64,000 bases of DNA from Paraburkholderia sp. (GCF_004298475.1 NZ_SCRP01000002.1:62001-126000); one strand, 5' to 3'. Counted from the first letter of the stretch, positions 8,809-17,684 are shown. A program made the numbers and translations. The notes: generated by a model from the sequence alone, not told the origin.

Positions 8809-9471
8809 TCAGAAGCGCATACCGACACCGACACCGACGATGAGCGGATCGATCCTCAGCATGCCGAGCGACGCTCCGCCGGCCGATGCATCCGTGCGCA
8901 TCCAGATCTTCTTGATGTCGGCGTTCACGAACACCCGCTTCGTGACGTCGATGTCGATACCGGCTTGCAGCGCCGGACCGAAGCTGTCGTTCCCGATGGA
9001 AACCCGCGGACCACCGGCGCCTGCATGCAGACCGTTGTTGTAGAACAGCGTGTAGTTCAAGCCCGCGCCGACGTACGGCCGCACCTTGCCTGCGTGATTG
9101 AAGTGGTACTGCAGCAAGAGCGTCGGCGGCAGCACGCCAACACCGCCAAGGTTACCGATCCTCGACGTAACCTGATTGCGCGACGTGCCAAGAATCAGTT
9201 CAGCGCCGATGCTGCTCGTCACCATGTACGTGAAGTCGAGTTCCGGCACGATCGAATTGTTGACTTGCGCGTGAAGTCCGTCGAGTGTTCCGCTCGCGCT
9301 GGTCTGCGGGATGATGCTTATCGCCCGCAGGCGCACGAGCCAGTCACCTGCAGCGAGGCCAGTGCGAACGGGTCCCGATGCGTCGGCCGCCATGGCCGGT
9401 GCTGCTGCAAACGTAGTAGTCCCAAGGACCAGTGCAGCCGTAGCTGCGAGAGTTTTGATGCAATTTTTCAT
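8809..9471 (-). CDS. ompW: OmpW family outer membrane protein
   Basis: A 220-residue protein with a Sec signal ending AAPAMA-AD near residue 29. It shows OmpW hallmarks: GDWLVRLRAISIIPQ at the start of the barrel, LLQYHFNHAGKVRPYVGAGL in the middle, and an aromatic C-terminus (GVGVGMRF) read by the BAM complex. OmpW proteins are eight-stranded barrels thought to pass small hydrophobic molecules, and are often induced under low oxygen. An FNR/ANR-like box about 80 bp upstream of the start fits that regulation. It is transcribed alone. Confidence 0.93.
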   Translation of the reverse strand: MKNCIKTLAATAALVLGTTTFAAAPAMAADASGPVRTGLAAGDWLVRLRAISIIPQTSASGTLDGLHAQVNNSIVPELDFTYMVTSSIGAELILGTSRNQVTSRIGNLGGVGVLPPTLLLQYHFNHAGKVRPYVGAGLNYTLFYNNGLHAGAGGPRVSIGNDSFGPALQAGIDIDVTKRVFVNADIKKIWMRTDASAGGASLGMLRIDPLIVGVGVGMRF

Positions 9472-9510
9472 TGTGGTAAGCCCTGTTTTCTTTGGTCTCG
9501 TTAAAAGACC

Positions 9511-9557
9511 TTATTATTTTCAGGGACATACCACGTTACGGGATTGAGTCAGATCAA
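9511..9557 (-). promoter_or_regulatory. ompW promoter with FNR/ANR-like box
   Basis: TTGAG-TCAG-ATCAA at 9544-9557 has one mismatch to TTGAT-N4-ATCAA. On the minus strand an AATAAT -10 element follows at 9518-9513, placing the box centre roughly 41-46 bp before the likely start of transcription, a class II activator position. The box overlaps the stop codon of the upstream gene. Confidence 0.6.
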
Positions 9558-10744
9558 GTCAGGGCAAACGCCGCACGGCATGCGACCGCAGGCCGCGTCA
9601 CTCCTGTCAGAAGCAATTCGAGGAGATCGCGCACGCTGCGAATTGCATTGCCAAACGGCAATGATTCGCGGCCGCGGAAGAAGAGACCATTCGCCACATC
9701 ACCGCGCAGTGCGGCAGCAAGACGCGTATCGATACAGAAGTGGCCGAACTTTTCGATACCGTCACGCAAGCCGCACGCCGTCAGACATTCCAGCGTGGTG
9801 GGACATGCGAGCTTGAGCGAACCGATCTTCGCGCGCACGCGCGATTCGTTGCGCAGATAGCGCTCGAGCCACGGCGTCTTGACGGCACGTGCGGGCAGTC
9901 CCGTCACGCTGACGAACTCGACGATATCTTCAGGCTTCGCATCGGCAAGCACGCGCTTGAAGTTGGGATGTGCATCGCCCTCCTCCGTCACGGCGAACGG
10001 CGTACCCACCTGCACGCCACTTGCGCCTGCTTCGAGCCATTTTCGCACTGCCTCGTGGCTGTTGATGCCGCCTGCGACGATCAGCGGCACATCGGCACGC
10101 GTAATGCCCAGCGTTTTATAGACCTCTTCGAGTTCTGCCAGGATGCGGCCGAACTCGAAGCGCTCGTTGCCCATGTCTTCGATGGACGTGACGCCGAGGT
10201 GGCCGCCCGCATGAGCGGGATGCTCGATGACGATAGCGTCCGGCAACCGGCCTTTCTTGATCCACTTCTTGAGGATGAGCGCGACGCCGCGCGAGTCCGA
10301 CAAAATCGGGATCAGCGCGATATCGCATCCCTGCGTGAGCTCCGGCAGGTCGAGCGGCAGACCCGCGCCCATGACGATCGCATCGGCGCCGTTCTCGCAG
10401 GCAGAGCGCACGTAGTCTGCGTGCGCAGCGACCGCCTTCATCACATTCACCGCGATCATGCCGTTGCCGTCGCTCAACTTGCGCGCCGCCTCGATCTCGC
10501 GCCCGAGCGCGGTCAGGTTCGCGTTAGCCAGCGTGTCATGGCCGGGGTTGGCACGGCATTCTTCGAGGAGATCGGCGTGATGGTGACGCAGGTCGATGCT
10601 CGCAATGGTGCCGACTGCGCCCTCGCGGGCGACGCTGCCCGCCAGGCGGTGCGCGGAAATGCCGACGCCCATGCCGCCCTGGACGACCGGCAGCAGCCGG
10701 CGGCCTCGAATCTGGAGCGGAGCGAAGGAGTGGTTAGGGAACAT
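9554..10744 (-). CDS. Nitronate monooxygenase (2-nitropropane dioxygenase family)
   Basis: FMN-dependent TIM-barrel protein of 396 residues. The start VVQGGMGVGISAHRLAGSVA is the FMN-binding beginning of the family, and GASGVQVGTPFAVTEE near residue 260 holds the phosphate-binding turn. Conserved H-P-A-H (VIEHPAHAGGHLG) and IVAGGINSH segments are also present. The family oxidises alkyl nitronates, such as propionate 3-nitronate, to carbonyl compounds and nitrite. The frame opens earlier, but the ATG at 10744 (MFPNHSFAPLQIRG) fits family length. A perfect FNR/ANR box lies 59-72 bp upstream of the start codon. An enoyl-reductase-like (FabK) activity cannot be excluded. Confidence 0.85.
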   Translation of the reverse strand: MFPNHSFAPLQIRGRRLLPVVQGGMGVGISAHRLAGSVAREGAVGTIASIDLRHHHADLLEECRANPGHDTLANANLTALGREIEAARKLSDGNGMIAVNVMKAVAAHADYVRSACENGADAIVMGAGLPLDLPELTQGCDIALIPILSDSRGVALILKKWIKKGRLPDAIVIEHPAHAGGHLGVTSIEDMGNERFEFGRILAELEEVYKTLGITRADVPLIVAGGINSHEAVRKWLEAGASGVQVGTPFAVTEEGDAHPNFKRVLADAKPEDIVEFVSVTGLPARAVKTPWLERYLRNESRVRAKIGSLKLACPTTLECLTACGLRDGIEKFGHFCIDTRLAAALRGDVANGLFFRGRESLPFGNAIRSVRDLLELLLTGVTRPAVACRAAFALT

Positions 10745-10772
10745 AATGACCTGCGTGGTATGTAACAAAGTT

Positions 10773-10816
10773 AGAATGGTCGCGCGCTGCCAACATATGA
10801 TATTGATAACCATCAA
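10773..10816 (-). promoter_or_regulatory. Promoter with perfect FNR/ANR box upstream of nitronate monooxygenase
   Basis: TTGAT-AACC-ATCAA at 10803-10816 is a perfect dyad of the FNR/ANR consensus. On the minus strand a CATTCT element at 10778-10773 would place the box centre near -43. This suggests activation under oxygen limitation. Confidence 0.65.
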
Positions 10817-10862
10817 GCAAGTGCACAGACTGTCGCAGTAACACTTCTTCGCGTGATGTCAA

Positions 10863-11063
10863 TCAACACGACGCACGAAAATATTTGCACCGACACCAAA
10901 GCCACTTGCGATCAGAATCTGGGGCTTTGAACTGCGTCGATTCGAATTCCAGATACGCTTCCAGGCCGTATTTCCCGCTCTCCCGGCCCTTGCCTGACTA
11001 CTTGCAGCCGCCGAGCGGCGCGGCAATTTTTCACATGACGGCGTCGATGCCGACCGGCCCGTT
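10863..11063 (-). pseudogene. Remnant of an aldehyde dehydrogenase C-terminus
   Basis: Reading the minus strand in one frame gives NGPVGIDAVM, stop, KIAAPLGGCK, stop, then SGKGRESGKYGLEAYLEFES. This is the diagnostic C-terminal block of NAD(P)-aldehyde dehydrogenases, normally A-P-F-G-G-x-K-Q-S-G-x-G-R-E followed by KYGLEAYLE. In-frame TGA (11033-11031) and TAG (11000-10998) interrupt it; the TAG replaces the usual Gln codon. The catalytic Cys and cofactor regions are missing altogether, so this is a decayed 3' fragment and not a working gene. The rest of 10817-11191 contains nothing else I can support. Confidence 0.75.
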
Positions 11064-11185
11064 TCTTCACTCGCCGCGCCACACTGCCGCATGACACATG
11101 CGCCGTTAAGCCGCGCCCCGCAATCCCCTCCGCCCGCCATCAATGCTGGTTGCAGCCGCAACTGACTGACGTTTCACGCGCATAC

Positions 11186-11215
11186 AAAAAACGGGCGACG
11201 CTTTCGCGCCGCCCG
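11186..11215 (-). terminator. Intrinsic terminator of ybiT
   Basis: The hairpin 11192-11215 (CGGGCG paired with CGCCCG, inner CGC/GCG, tetraloop) is followed on the minus strand by six T residues. Confidence 0.85.
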
Positions 11216-11246
11216 CGTGGCGTTCACCCGGCCAGCGCACGGTTGC

Positions 11247-12839
11247 TCAATGCAGCCCCTGGCTAGCAAGGAAGTCCTCGTAGTTGCCGCTGTAATCGTT
11301 GATCGTGCCGTCCGTCTTCACTTCGATGACGCGATTGGCCAGACCATTCACGAACTCGCGGTCGTGCGACACGAAGATCAGCGTGCCTTCGAACTTCTCG
11401 AGCGCGATCTGCAGCGACTCGATCGACTCCATGTCCATGTGGTTGGTCGGCTCGTCCATGAGCAGCACGTTGTGGCGGCCGAGCATCAGCTTGCCCCAGA
11501 TCATGCGGCCCTTCTCGCCGCCCGAGAGCACCTTCACCGACTTCCTGATGTCGTCCGCGTTGAAGAGCAGACGGCCGAGCGTGCCGCGCACCGATTGCTC
11601 GTCGTCGCCTTCCTGGCGGTACTGGTCGATCCAGTCCATCAGCGTGACGTCGCCCGGAAACTCTTCGTACGTGTCCTGCGGCATATAGCCGACGTTCGCG
11701 TTCTCGGCCCACTTCACCGAGCCGCCGTCGAGCGCCAGGCTGCCGAGCAGCGAGCGCAGCAGCGTGGTCTTGCCCGCGCCGTTCTCGCCGATGATCGCGA
11801 TCCGCTCGCCCGGCTGCACGCTGATGCCGAATTTCCTGAAGATCGTACGGTCGTACTGCTTCGTGATCTCTTCGGCCACCACGACGATGTTGTGCAGCTT
11901 CTTTTCGAACTCGAAACGGATGAACGGGTTCTGGCGCGACGAAGGCTTGAATTCCTCGATCTTGATCTTGTCGATCATCTTCAGGCGGCTGGTGGCCTGG
12001 CGCGCCTTCGACTTGTTCGCCGAGAAGCGGCGCACGAAGTCCTGCAGGTCCGCCACGCGCTCCTTCGCCTTGGCGTTCGCCGCGGCCTGGCGCTCGCGCG
12101 CCTGCGCCGACGCGAGCATGTAGTCGTCGTAGTTGCCCGGATAGACCTTCAACGTGCCGTAATCCATGTCCGCCATGTGCGTGCAGACCTGGTTCAGGAA
12201 GTGACGATCGTGCGAGATGATGATCATCGTCGAGTTGTACTCGTTCAGAACATCTTCCAGCCAGCGGATCGAGTTGATGTCGAGGTTGTTCGTCGGTTCG
12301 TCGAGCAGCAGCACGTCGGGCTTCGAGAACAGCGCCTGCGCGAGCAGCACGCGCAGCTTCCAGCCCGGCGCGACGGCGTTCATCGGGCCGTTGTGGAACT
12401 CGGTGCCGATGCCGATGCCCAGCAGCAGCTCGCCCGCGCGCGCTTCGGCCGTGTAGCCGTCGTATTCCGCGAACTTCGTTTCGAGATCGGCCGCCGCCAT
12501 GTAGTCGTCGTCCGTGGCCTCGGGGTTCGCGTAGATCGCATCGCGCTCGGACATCGCGGCCCACATTTCGGTGTGGCCCATCATGACGACGTCGAGCACG
12601 CGCACGTCCTCGTAGGCGAACTGGTCCTGGCGCAGCTTGCCCAGACGCACGTTCGGCTCCAGCACGACGGTGCCCGAACTCTGTTCGAGGTCGCCGCCCA
12701 GGATCTTCATGAACGTGGACTTGCCGCAACCGTTCGCGCCGATCAGGCCATAGCGGTTGCCTTCGCCGAATTTGACCGAGATGTTCTCGAACAAGGGCTT
12801 CGGCCCGAATTGCATGGTGATGTTGGCGGTAGAGAGCAC
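11247..12839 (-). CDS. ybiT: ABC-F family ATPase YbiT
   Basis: A soluble protein of 530 residues with two ABC nucleotide-binding domains and no membrane segment. Walker A motifs are [10 protein letters not shown] and [10 protein letters not shown]; Walker B motifs are [11 protein letters not shown] and [11 protein letters not shown]; both domains keep an SHDRHF/SHDREF switch. Length and sequence follow E. coli YbiT closely (start [20 protein letters not shown]). ABC-F proteins act on the ribosome, gating early elongation or resolving stalls; the YbiT role is not fully settled. Some annotations call this sequence EttA-like, but the N-terminus matches YbiT better. It is monocistronic with its own terminator. 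Confidence 0.93.
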   Translation of the reverse strand: MLSTANITMQFGPKPLFENISVKFGEGNRYGLIGANGCGKSTFMKILGGDLEQSSGTVVLEPNVRLGKLRQDQFAYEDVRVLDVVMMGHTEMWAAMSERDAIYANPEATDDDYMAAADLETKFAEYDGYTAEARAGELLLGIGIGTEFHNGPMNAVAPGWKLRVLLAQALFSKPDVLLLDEPTNNLDINSIRWLEDVLNEYNSTMIIISHDRHFLNQVCTHMADMDYGTLKVYPGNYDDYMLASAQARERQAAANAKAKERVADLQDFVRRFSANKSKARQATSRLKMIDKIKIEEFKPSSRQNPFIRFEFEKKLHNIVVVAEEITKQYDRTIFRKFGISVQPGERIAIIGENGAGKTTLLRSLLGSLALDGGSVKWAENANVGYMPQDTYEEFPGDVTLMDWIDQYRQEGDDEQSVRGTLGRLLFNADDIRKSVKVLSGGEKGRMIWGKLMLGRHNVLLMDEPTNHMDMESIESLQIALEKFEGTLIFVSHDREFVNGLANRVIEVKTDGTINDYSGNYEDFLASQGLH

Positions 12840-12892
12840 AGCGCGCCCCTGAAAGTAGATCGACGAAAAACCTGTAATTTTATCAGGTTATG

Positions 12893-13096
12893 CTAGTTCG
12901 CGGGCACCTGATACCCCGGCACGAGCCGCAAGCCGCGTGCGAACCGGAAGCGATGCAGGTGCGTCGCGGAAAAACGGCATGGCAAAGCCGCAACGACAAG
13001 CCCGACGACGAATACAGAAACAAACACGGAAACCAGCACAGCGGCGCACGGGGCCGGATCGTAACCGCCCGCCCCGCCACTGCCACAGCACGTCAC
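12893..13096 (-). CDS. Small putative membrane protein, translationally coupled
   Basis: A 67-residue open frame starting with GTG at 13096, which overlaps the TGA of the upstream dehydrogenase gene by 4 bp (GTGA). It contains one strongly hydrophobic segment (CAAVLVSVFVSVFVVGLVVA, about residues 17-36) and a basic C-terminal half. I do not recognise a family. The overlap and the single clear membrane helix argue for a real gene; the lack of a known homologue and the high GC argue for caution. Confidence 0.4.
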   Translation of the reverse strand: MTCCGSGGAGGYDPAPCAAVLVSVFVSVFVVGLVVAALPCRFSATHLHRFRFARGLRLVPGYQVPAN

Positions 13097-14025
13097 CGCG
13101 CGATGCTACGCGGCGTCTGCAACACGTCGATGAAGCCCGAAAGATCGGCCTGTGCGAGTCCCATCGCCGCACCGAGCCGCAGCAACTGCTGAACCGTGCC
13201 GGAAACGGGCATCGGCGTGCCGGTCTGCTGCGCGGCGGCGGCAATCGTGTCGACGTCCTTCTGGAACGTTTTTAGCGCGCCGATCGGATCGAGCCCGTCC
13301 TGCGTCATGCGGGGCACGAACGTGCGCAGCAGCGCCGAGTCGGCCCAGCCGCCCGCGAGCGCCTCCGGCAGCCTCGCGGCATCGATGCCGCTGCGCCGTG
13401 CGAGACTCACCGCTTCGGCAATCGCGGCCACCGTCGCCGTGACGATCGCCTGATTGCACAGCTTGGTCGTCTGGCCCGCACCTACCGCCCCCATGTGCGT
13501 GACACGCGCCGAATACGCGTCGAGAATCGGCACGACCCGTGCGATGTCGGCGTCCGCGCCACCCGCCATAACCGCGAGCATGCCCGCCTGCGCGCCGGCC
13601 ACGCCGCCCGAGACCGGCGCATCGACCCAGCCGACACCGCGCGCCGCTGCCCGCGCGGCAAGCGCGCGCGTGGCGTCGGGCGGAATGCTCGAATGGTCGA
13701 CAATGCAGCGCACGCGCGTCCGGCCCGCCGGATCGCCCCCGTCGTTCGACTGCGCGCCCAACTGCGCACCGAGCAGCCCGTCAGCGCCGAACACGACCGC
13801 TTCGACCGCCGCCGCATCGGCGACGCACAGCAGCACGATTTCAGCGTGCTGCGCCAGTTCGCGTGGCGCCGCGGCAACGTGCGCGCCGTCGGCGACGAGC
13901 GCCTCGGCTTTTTCGCGCGTGCGGTTCCACACGCGCACCGCATGACCCGCGCCCAGCAGATGGCGGATCATCGGCGCCCCTATCAGCCCCGGTCCGCAAA
14001 ACCCCAGTTCCAGCCTGTCCATCAT
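13093..14025 (-). CDS. NAD(P)-dependent beta-hydroxyacid dehydrogenase (3-hydroxyisobutyrate / tartronate semialdehyde reductase family)
   Basis: A 310-residue enzyme with an N-terminal Rossmann motif (LGFCGPGLIGAPM near residues 6-18), the family substrate loop DAPVSGGVAGAQAGMLAVMA, and the catalytic Lys region GAGQTTKLCNQ. The frame extends 77 codons further upstream, but ATG-ATG at 14025 preceded by GGGAGG is the convincing start. The usual first motif GxGxMG is here GPGLIG, as in some family members. The substrate (3-hydroxyisobutyrate, tartronate semialdehyde, succinic semialdehyde and others) cannot be decided. A small hydrophobic ORF overlaps its stop codon. Confidence 0.85.
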   Translation of the reverse strand: MMDRLELGFCGPGLIGAPMIRHLLGAGHAVRVWNRTREKAEALVADGAHVAAAPRELAQHAEIVLLCVADAAAVEAVVFGADGLLGAQLGAQSNDGGDPAGRTRVRCIVDHSSIPPDATRALAARAAARGVGWVDAPVSGGVAGAQAGMLAVMAGGADADIARVVPILDAYSARVTHMGAVGAGQTTKLCNQAIVTATVAAIAEAVSLARRSGIDAARLPEALAGGWADSALLRTFVPRMTQDGLDPIGALKTFQKDVDTIAAAAQQTGTPMPVSGTVQQLLRLGAAMGLAQADLSGFIDVLQTPRSIAR

Positions 14026-14142
14026 TGACCGCCTCCCGCGTCGTTCGCCCATCGCGCCGTGTGCGGCGCGGAGCGTCATGATACCGGGCCGCGATTGCCT
14101 ATACTCGATTGACCTACCCGCGGACCATGAGGAGACAGCATC

Positions 14143-14352
14143 ATGAACGATCACGTCTACAAGCAGATCGAACTGACCGGCTCGTCCACCGAATCGAGCG
14201 ACGACGCCGTCCGTTGCGCGATTGCCCGTGCCTCGAAGACGCTGCGAAATCTGCACTGGTTCGAGGTGACCGAGACACGCGGCCTCGTCGAGGACGACAA
14301 GATCACGCGCTGGCAGGTGACGATCAAGGTCGGGCTGCGTATCGACGATTGA
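14143..14352 (+). CDS. Dodecin family flavin-binding protein
   Basis: A 69-residue protein matching dodecins. It has an N-terminal MNDHVYKQIELTGSS strand, a central helix (SDDAVRCAIARASKTLRNL), the conserved Trp in LHWFEVTETRG that stacks on flavin, and the C-terminal strand WQVTIKVGLRID. Dodecins form hollow dodecamers that store or buffer flavins. A GAGGAGA ribosome-binding site precedes the start. The gene stands alone between two minus-strand units. Confidence 0.95.
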   Translation: MNDHVYKQIELTGSSTESSDDAVRCAIARASKTLRNLHWFEVTETRGLVEDDKITRWQVTIKVGLRIDD

Positions 14353-14372
14353 GGGACGCAGCCGCCGCGCCG

Positions 14373-14416
14373 CCCGGGTTCAACCCGGGTTCAACCCAGG
14401 CACAACCCGGGCGCGC
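14373..14416. repeat. Four tandem 11-bp repeats downstream of the dodecin gene
   Basis: CCCGGGTTCAA occurs twice exactly (14373-14383, 14384-14394), followed by two degenerate copies (CCCAGGCACAA, CCCGGGCGCGC). Confidence 0.7.
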
Positions 14417-14423
14417 CGCAAAC

Positions 14424-14461
14424 AAAAACGGCCGCGCGAGCCCTAAGGCTACGCGCGGCCG
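14424..14461 (-). terminator. Intrinsic terminator of the nucleoside transporter operon
   Basis: A 10-bp stem (CGGCCGCGCG paired with CGCGCGGCCG) with an inner AGCC/GGCT stem is followed on the minus strand by five T residues. Confidence 0.85.
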
Positions 14462-14485
14462 CATGCGCATGCAGGCTGCGTCTGC

Positions 14486-15565
14486 TTACTTCGGCAGCGA
14501 GCCGTCGACGCCTTCGACGTACCAGTTCAGGCGCTGCAGTTCCGTGTCGGTCAGCGTCTTGCCCGCCGGCACCTTCACTGCGCCCGTCTGGTCCTTGATC
14601 GGGCCCGAGAAGACGTCCCACTTGCCGCCCGCGATTGCTGCACGCTTCGCAGCGACGGCCTTCACGGCGTCAGCCGGGAGCGCGGACGTGTTCACGTCGC
14701 CCAGATCGACCGCTTTCTGCGGGATGCCCCACCACACCGGGTCGTTCTTCCACTTGCCGTCCGTCACCTGCTGGATGGCGTTGACGTAATAGACGCCCCA
14801 GTTCGCCTCGACCGAGCCGAGGTGCGCGTGCGGGCCGAACTTCTGCATGTTCGAATCCCAGCCGAACGCGTGGACCTTCTTCGCTTCAGCCGTCGCGAGC
14901 GTCGCGCTCGAATCGGTGTTCTGGAGCAGCACGTCGGCGCCCTGGCCGATCAGCGTTTCCGCCGCCTGCTTTTCCTTGCCCGGATCGAACCAGCTGTTGA
15001 TCCAGATGACCTTCGTGTGGACCTTCGGGTTCACCGAGCGCGCGCCGAGCGTGTACGCGTTGATGTTGCGCACCACTTCGGGGATCGGCACCGACGCCAC
15101 GAAGCCGAGCGTGTTCGTCTTCGTCGCATAGCCTGCTGCGACGCCCGCGAGGTACGCGCCCTGGTACATGCGCACGTCATAGGTGCCGAAGTTCGGGGCC
15201 TTCTTGTAGCCGGTCGCGTGCAGGAACGTGACGTCCGGGAAGTCCTTCGCAACCTTCAGTGCGAAATCCTGATAGCCGAAGCTCGTGGCGAAAATGATCT
15301 TGTTGCCCTTGTTCGCGAGATCGCGGAACACGCGTTCCGAGTCAGCCGATTCCGGCACGTTCTCGATGCGGGTGATCTTGTCGCCGAACTTCGTCTCGGC
15401 CACGCGCGAGCCCTGATCGTGCGCGAACGTCCAGCCGGCATCACCCGGATTGCCGATGTAGACGAACGCAACGCCCGGCACATCGGCTGCTTTGGCCGAC
15501 GGCACGAGCGCCGCCATGCCGCACGCGGCGGCGACGGTGACCGCCGTCAGGATGGTTTTTTTCAT
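14486..15565 (-). CDS. BMP family nucleoside/purine-binding protein of an ABC importer
   Basis: A 359-residue substrate-binding protein with a Sec signal (cleavage near AKA-AD, residue 26) and the basic membrane protein (BMP/PnrA-like) fold. Segments include VAFVYIGNPGDAGWTFAHDQ at the mature N-terminus, FATSFGYQDFALKVAKDFPD, and GWDSNMQKFGPHAHLGSVEANWG near the ligand site. BMP proteins of this type bind nucleosides or oxidised purines. It is the last gene of a minus-strand operon with an ATPase and two permeases, and lies beside a urate degradation cluster, so a purine or nucleoside ligand is likely (inference). Confidence 0.88.
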   Translation of the reverse strand: MKKTILTAVTVAAACGMAALVPSAKAADVPGVAFVYIGNPGDAGWTFAHDQGSRVAETKFGDKITRIENVPESADSERVFRDLANKGNKIIFATSFGYQDFALKVAKDFPDVTFLHATGYKKAPNFGTYDVRMYQGAYLAGVAAGYATKTNTLGFVASVPIPEVVRNINAYTLGARSVNPKVHTKVIWINSWFDPGKEKQAAETLIGQGADVLLQNTDSSATLATAEAKKVHAFGWDSNMQKFGPHAHLGSVEANWGVYYVNAIQQVTDGKWKNDPVWWGIPQKAVDLGDVNTSALPADAVKAVAAKRAAIAGGKWDVFSGPIKDQTGAVKVPAGKTLTDTELQRLNWYVEGVDGSLPK

Positions 15566-15626
15566 CGTGGATCTCCTGTTCTGGATGGGGAATATTGTGT
15601 TTTCGATGGAGTATCAAGTTGGACTA

Positions 15627-16556
15627 TCAAGCGGCGCCGAAGAACGGCTTGCCGAGCGAGGCCGGCGCGTTCAGGCGAATCGTGTTCGAGTTGCGCGAAA
15701 TCAGGACCAGCACGACGATCGTCGCGACGTACGGCAGCATGGCGAGGAACGGCGTCGGCACCGGCACGCCGATGGCCTGCGCATAGAACTGCAGCCCGGT
15801 CACCGCGCCGAAGAGCAGCGCGCCGATCAGCAGACGCCCCGGCCGCCAGGTGGCGAACACGACGAGCGCGAGCGCGATCCAGCCGCGGCCCGCGGTGATC
15901 TGCTCCTGCCACAGGTGCAACTGGACGACCGAGTAGTAGCCGCCCGCGAGGCCCGCCATCGCGCCGCCGAACAGCGTCGCGCCGTAGCGCACGCCGATCA
16001 CGGGGAAACCCACCGAGTGCGCGACCTGCGGCGACTCGCCGACCGAGCGCAGCACGAGCCCGGCGCGCGTGCGGTACAGAAACCAGCCGACGACGACGAA
16101 CATCAGGAATGCGAGATAGTCGATCGGCGTGTTGTTGAACAGCGCGGAGCCGACGACCGGCAGATGCGAGAGCCCGGGAATCGGCCAGGCGGCGATGGTC
16201 GCGAGGCTCGCCGCCGACGTGTACGGCTTGCCGACATACGCCGAAAGGCCCACGCCGAAAATCGTGAGAGAAAGCCCCGTGGCCACCTGGTTGGCGAGCA
16301 TCGTGAGCGTGAGAAAGCCGAAGAGCAGCGCCATCGCCATGCCCGCCACGATCGCCGCAACGAGCCCGAGCCACGGGCTGCCGGTCACGGTCGTGGTTGC
16401 GTAGCCGCTCACCGCGCCCATCAGCATCATCCCTTCGACGCCGAGGTTGAGCACGCCCGACTTCTCGGTCACGAGTTCGCCGATGCCCGCGAACATGAGC
16501 GGGATAGCGGCCGTCACGGCGCTCGACGTGAGCGAGCTGGCTTGCTGGATATCCAT
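15627..16556 (-). CDS. Nucleoside ABC transporter permease (NupQ/YufQ type)
   Basis: A 309-residue inner-membrane permease with eight or more hydrophobic segments. The N-terminal region [20 protein letters not shown] carries the G-E-x-x-x-E-K-x-G-x-x-N-L-G signature found in sugar/nucleoside permeases of the BPD_transp_2 family. It follows the other permease by 21 bp and precedes the BMP gene by 61 bp in one operon. It forms the channel with its partner. Confidence 0.9.
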   Translation of the reverse strand: MDIQQASSLTSSAVTAAIPLMFAGIGELVTEKSGVLNLGVEGMMLMGAVSGYATTTVTGSPWLGLVAAIVAGMAMALLFGFLTLTMLANQVATGLSLTIFGVGLSAYVGKPYTSAASLATIAAWPIPGLSHLPVVGSALFNNTPIDYLAFLMFVVVGWFLYRTRAGLVLRSVGESPQVAHSVGFPVIGVRYGATLFGGAMAGLAGGYYSVVQLHLWQEQITAGRGWIALALVVFATWRPGRLLIGALLFGAVTGLQFYAQAIGVPVPTPFLAMLPYVATIVVLVLISRNSNTIRLNAPASLGKPFFGAA

Positions 16557-16577
16557 GTCGTTATGCCCGAATCAAAA

Positions 16578-17684
16578 TCAGTGGCGGGTCGCGACCGGAT
16601 GACGGCGGCGCACGCGGTAGTTCACAAAGAGATCTGCGCCGAGCAGGCAGAACAGCAGCAGGCCCTGAAAGACGCCCGAGAGCGCCTGGGGCAGTTGCAG
16701 CGAGGTCTGCACGGCCTCGCCGCCGAGATAGAGCAGCGCCATCAGCAGGCTGGCGAGCACGATGCCGAACGGATGCAGCCGCCCGACGAACGCGACGATG
16801 ATCGCCGTGAAGCCGTAGCCCGGCGACCACGTCGCCTGAAGCTGACCGATCGGACCGGCGATCTCGCCCATCCCCGCGAGGCCTGCCAGGCCGCCCGAGA
16901 GCAGCAGCGAGGTCCAGATCGTCTTCTTCTCCGAGAAGCCGGCGTAGCGCGCGGCCAGCGGCGCCAGCCCGCCCACGCTCATGCGGTAGCCCGCGAAGCT
17001 GCGGCGCAGGAAGAGCCACACGAGCGGAATCGCCACGAGCGTGAGAAAGATCGAGGCATTCAGGCGCGTGCCGCGCAGCCAGTGAATGCGCCAGTCGCCG
17101 CCGAAGGTCGGATAGAGCGCGTCGCCGCTGAACATCTCGGAGAGCGGGAAATTCATCCCGTTCGGATCGCGCCACGGGCCGCTCACGAGCCAGATCAGGA
17201 CCTGCGTCGCGACGTAGGTCAGCATCAGGCTCGTGAGGATTTCGTTCGTGTTGAAGCGGCTCTTGAGCCACGCCGGAATCGCCGCCCAGGCCATGCCGCC
17301 GAGCACGCCCGCGATCATCATGAGGAACAGGATCCACCAGCCGGTCGACTGATCGAAGTAGATCGCCACGCCGCTCGCCGCGATGCCGCCGAGCACCATC
17401 TGCCCTTCGGCACCGATGTTCCAGACGTTCGCGCGGTAGCCCGCCGCGAGGCCAAGCGCGATCAGGCACAGCGGCGACGCCTTGAGCAGCAGCTCCGACC
17501 AGCCGTTGATGGTCGAGAGCGGTTCGATGAAGAAGGCGTGCATGGCCTGCACGGGGTCGCGCCCGACGAGGCCGAAGATCAGGAAACCGATCGCGAGCGT
17601 GAGCAGCGCGGCGAGCAGCGGCACGGCAATGCGCACCGTGCGGGACGGCGCGGTGCGGGCCTCGAGTCGAAACGGAAAAATCAT
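16578..17684 (-). CDS. Nucleoside ABC transporter permease (NupP/YufP type)
   Basis: A 368-residue permease, larger than its partner as is usual for this pair. It has an extended N-terminus, then hydrophobic helices and the GLAAGYRANVWNIGAEGQMV segment typical of BPD_transp_2 permeases. A central non-membrane stretch (SGPWRDPNGMNFPLSEMFSG) fits the periplasmic loop of the family. It is the second gene of the operon, about 175 bp downstream of the ATPase. Confidence 0.9.
   Translation of the reverse strand: MIFPFRLEARTAPSRTVRIAVPLLAALLTLAIGFLIFGLVGRDPVQAMHAFFIEPLSTINGWSELLLKASPLCLIALGLAAGYRANVWNIGAEGQMVLGGIAASGVAIYFDQSTGWWILFLMMIAGVLGGMAWAAIPAWLKSRFNTNEILTSLMLTYVATQVLIWLVSGPWRDPNGMNFPLSEMFSGDALYPTFGGDWRIHWLRGTRLNASIFLTLVAIPLVWLFLRRSFAGYRMSVGGLAPLAARYAGFSEKKTIWTSLLLSGGLAGLAGMGEIAGPIGQLQATWSPGYGFTAIIVAFVGRLHPFGIVLASLLMALLYLGGEAVQTSLQLPQALSGVFQGLLLFCLLGADLFVNYRVRRRHPVATRH

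Noticed and set aside
11217..12896. A 559-codon plus-strand open frame antisense to ybiT
   Set aside because: Shadow frame of a gene with full ABC-F motifs on the minus strand.
12890..13192. Overlapping plus-strand and minus-strand small frames around the small membrane ORF
   Set aside because: Only the minus-strand frame with the GTGA overlap and a hydrophobic helix has any support; the others are basic low-complexity shadows.
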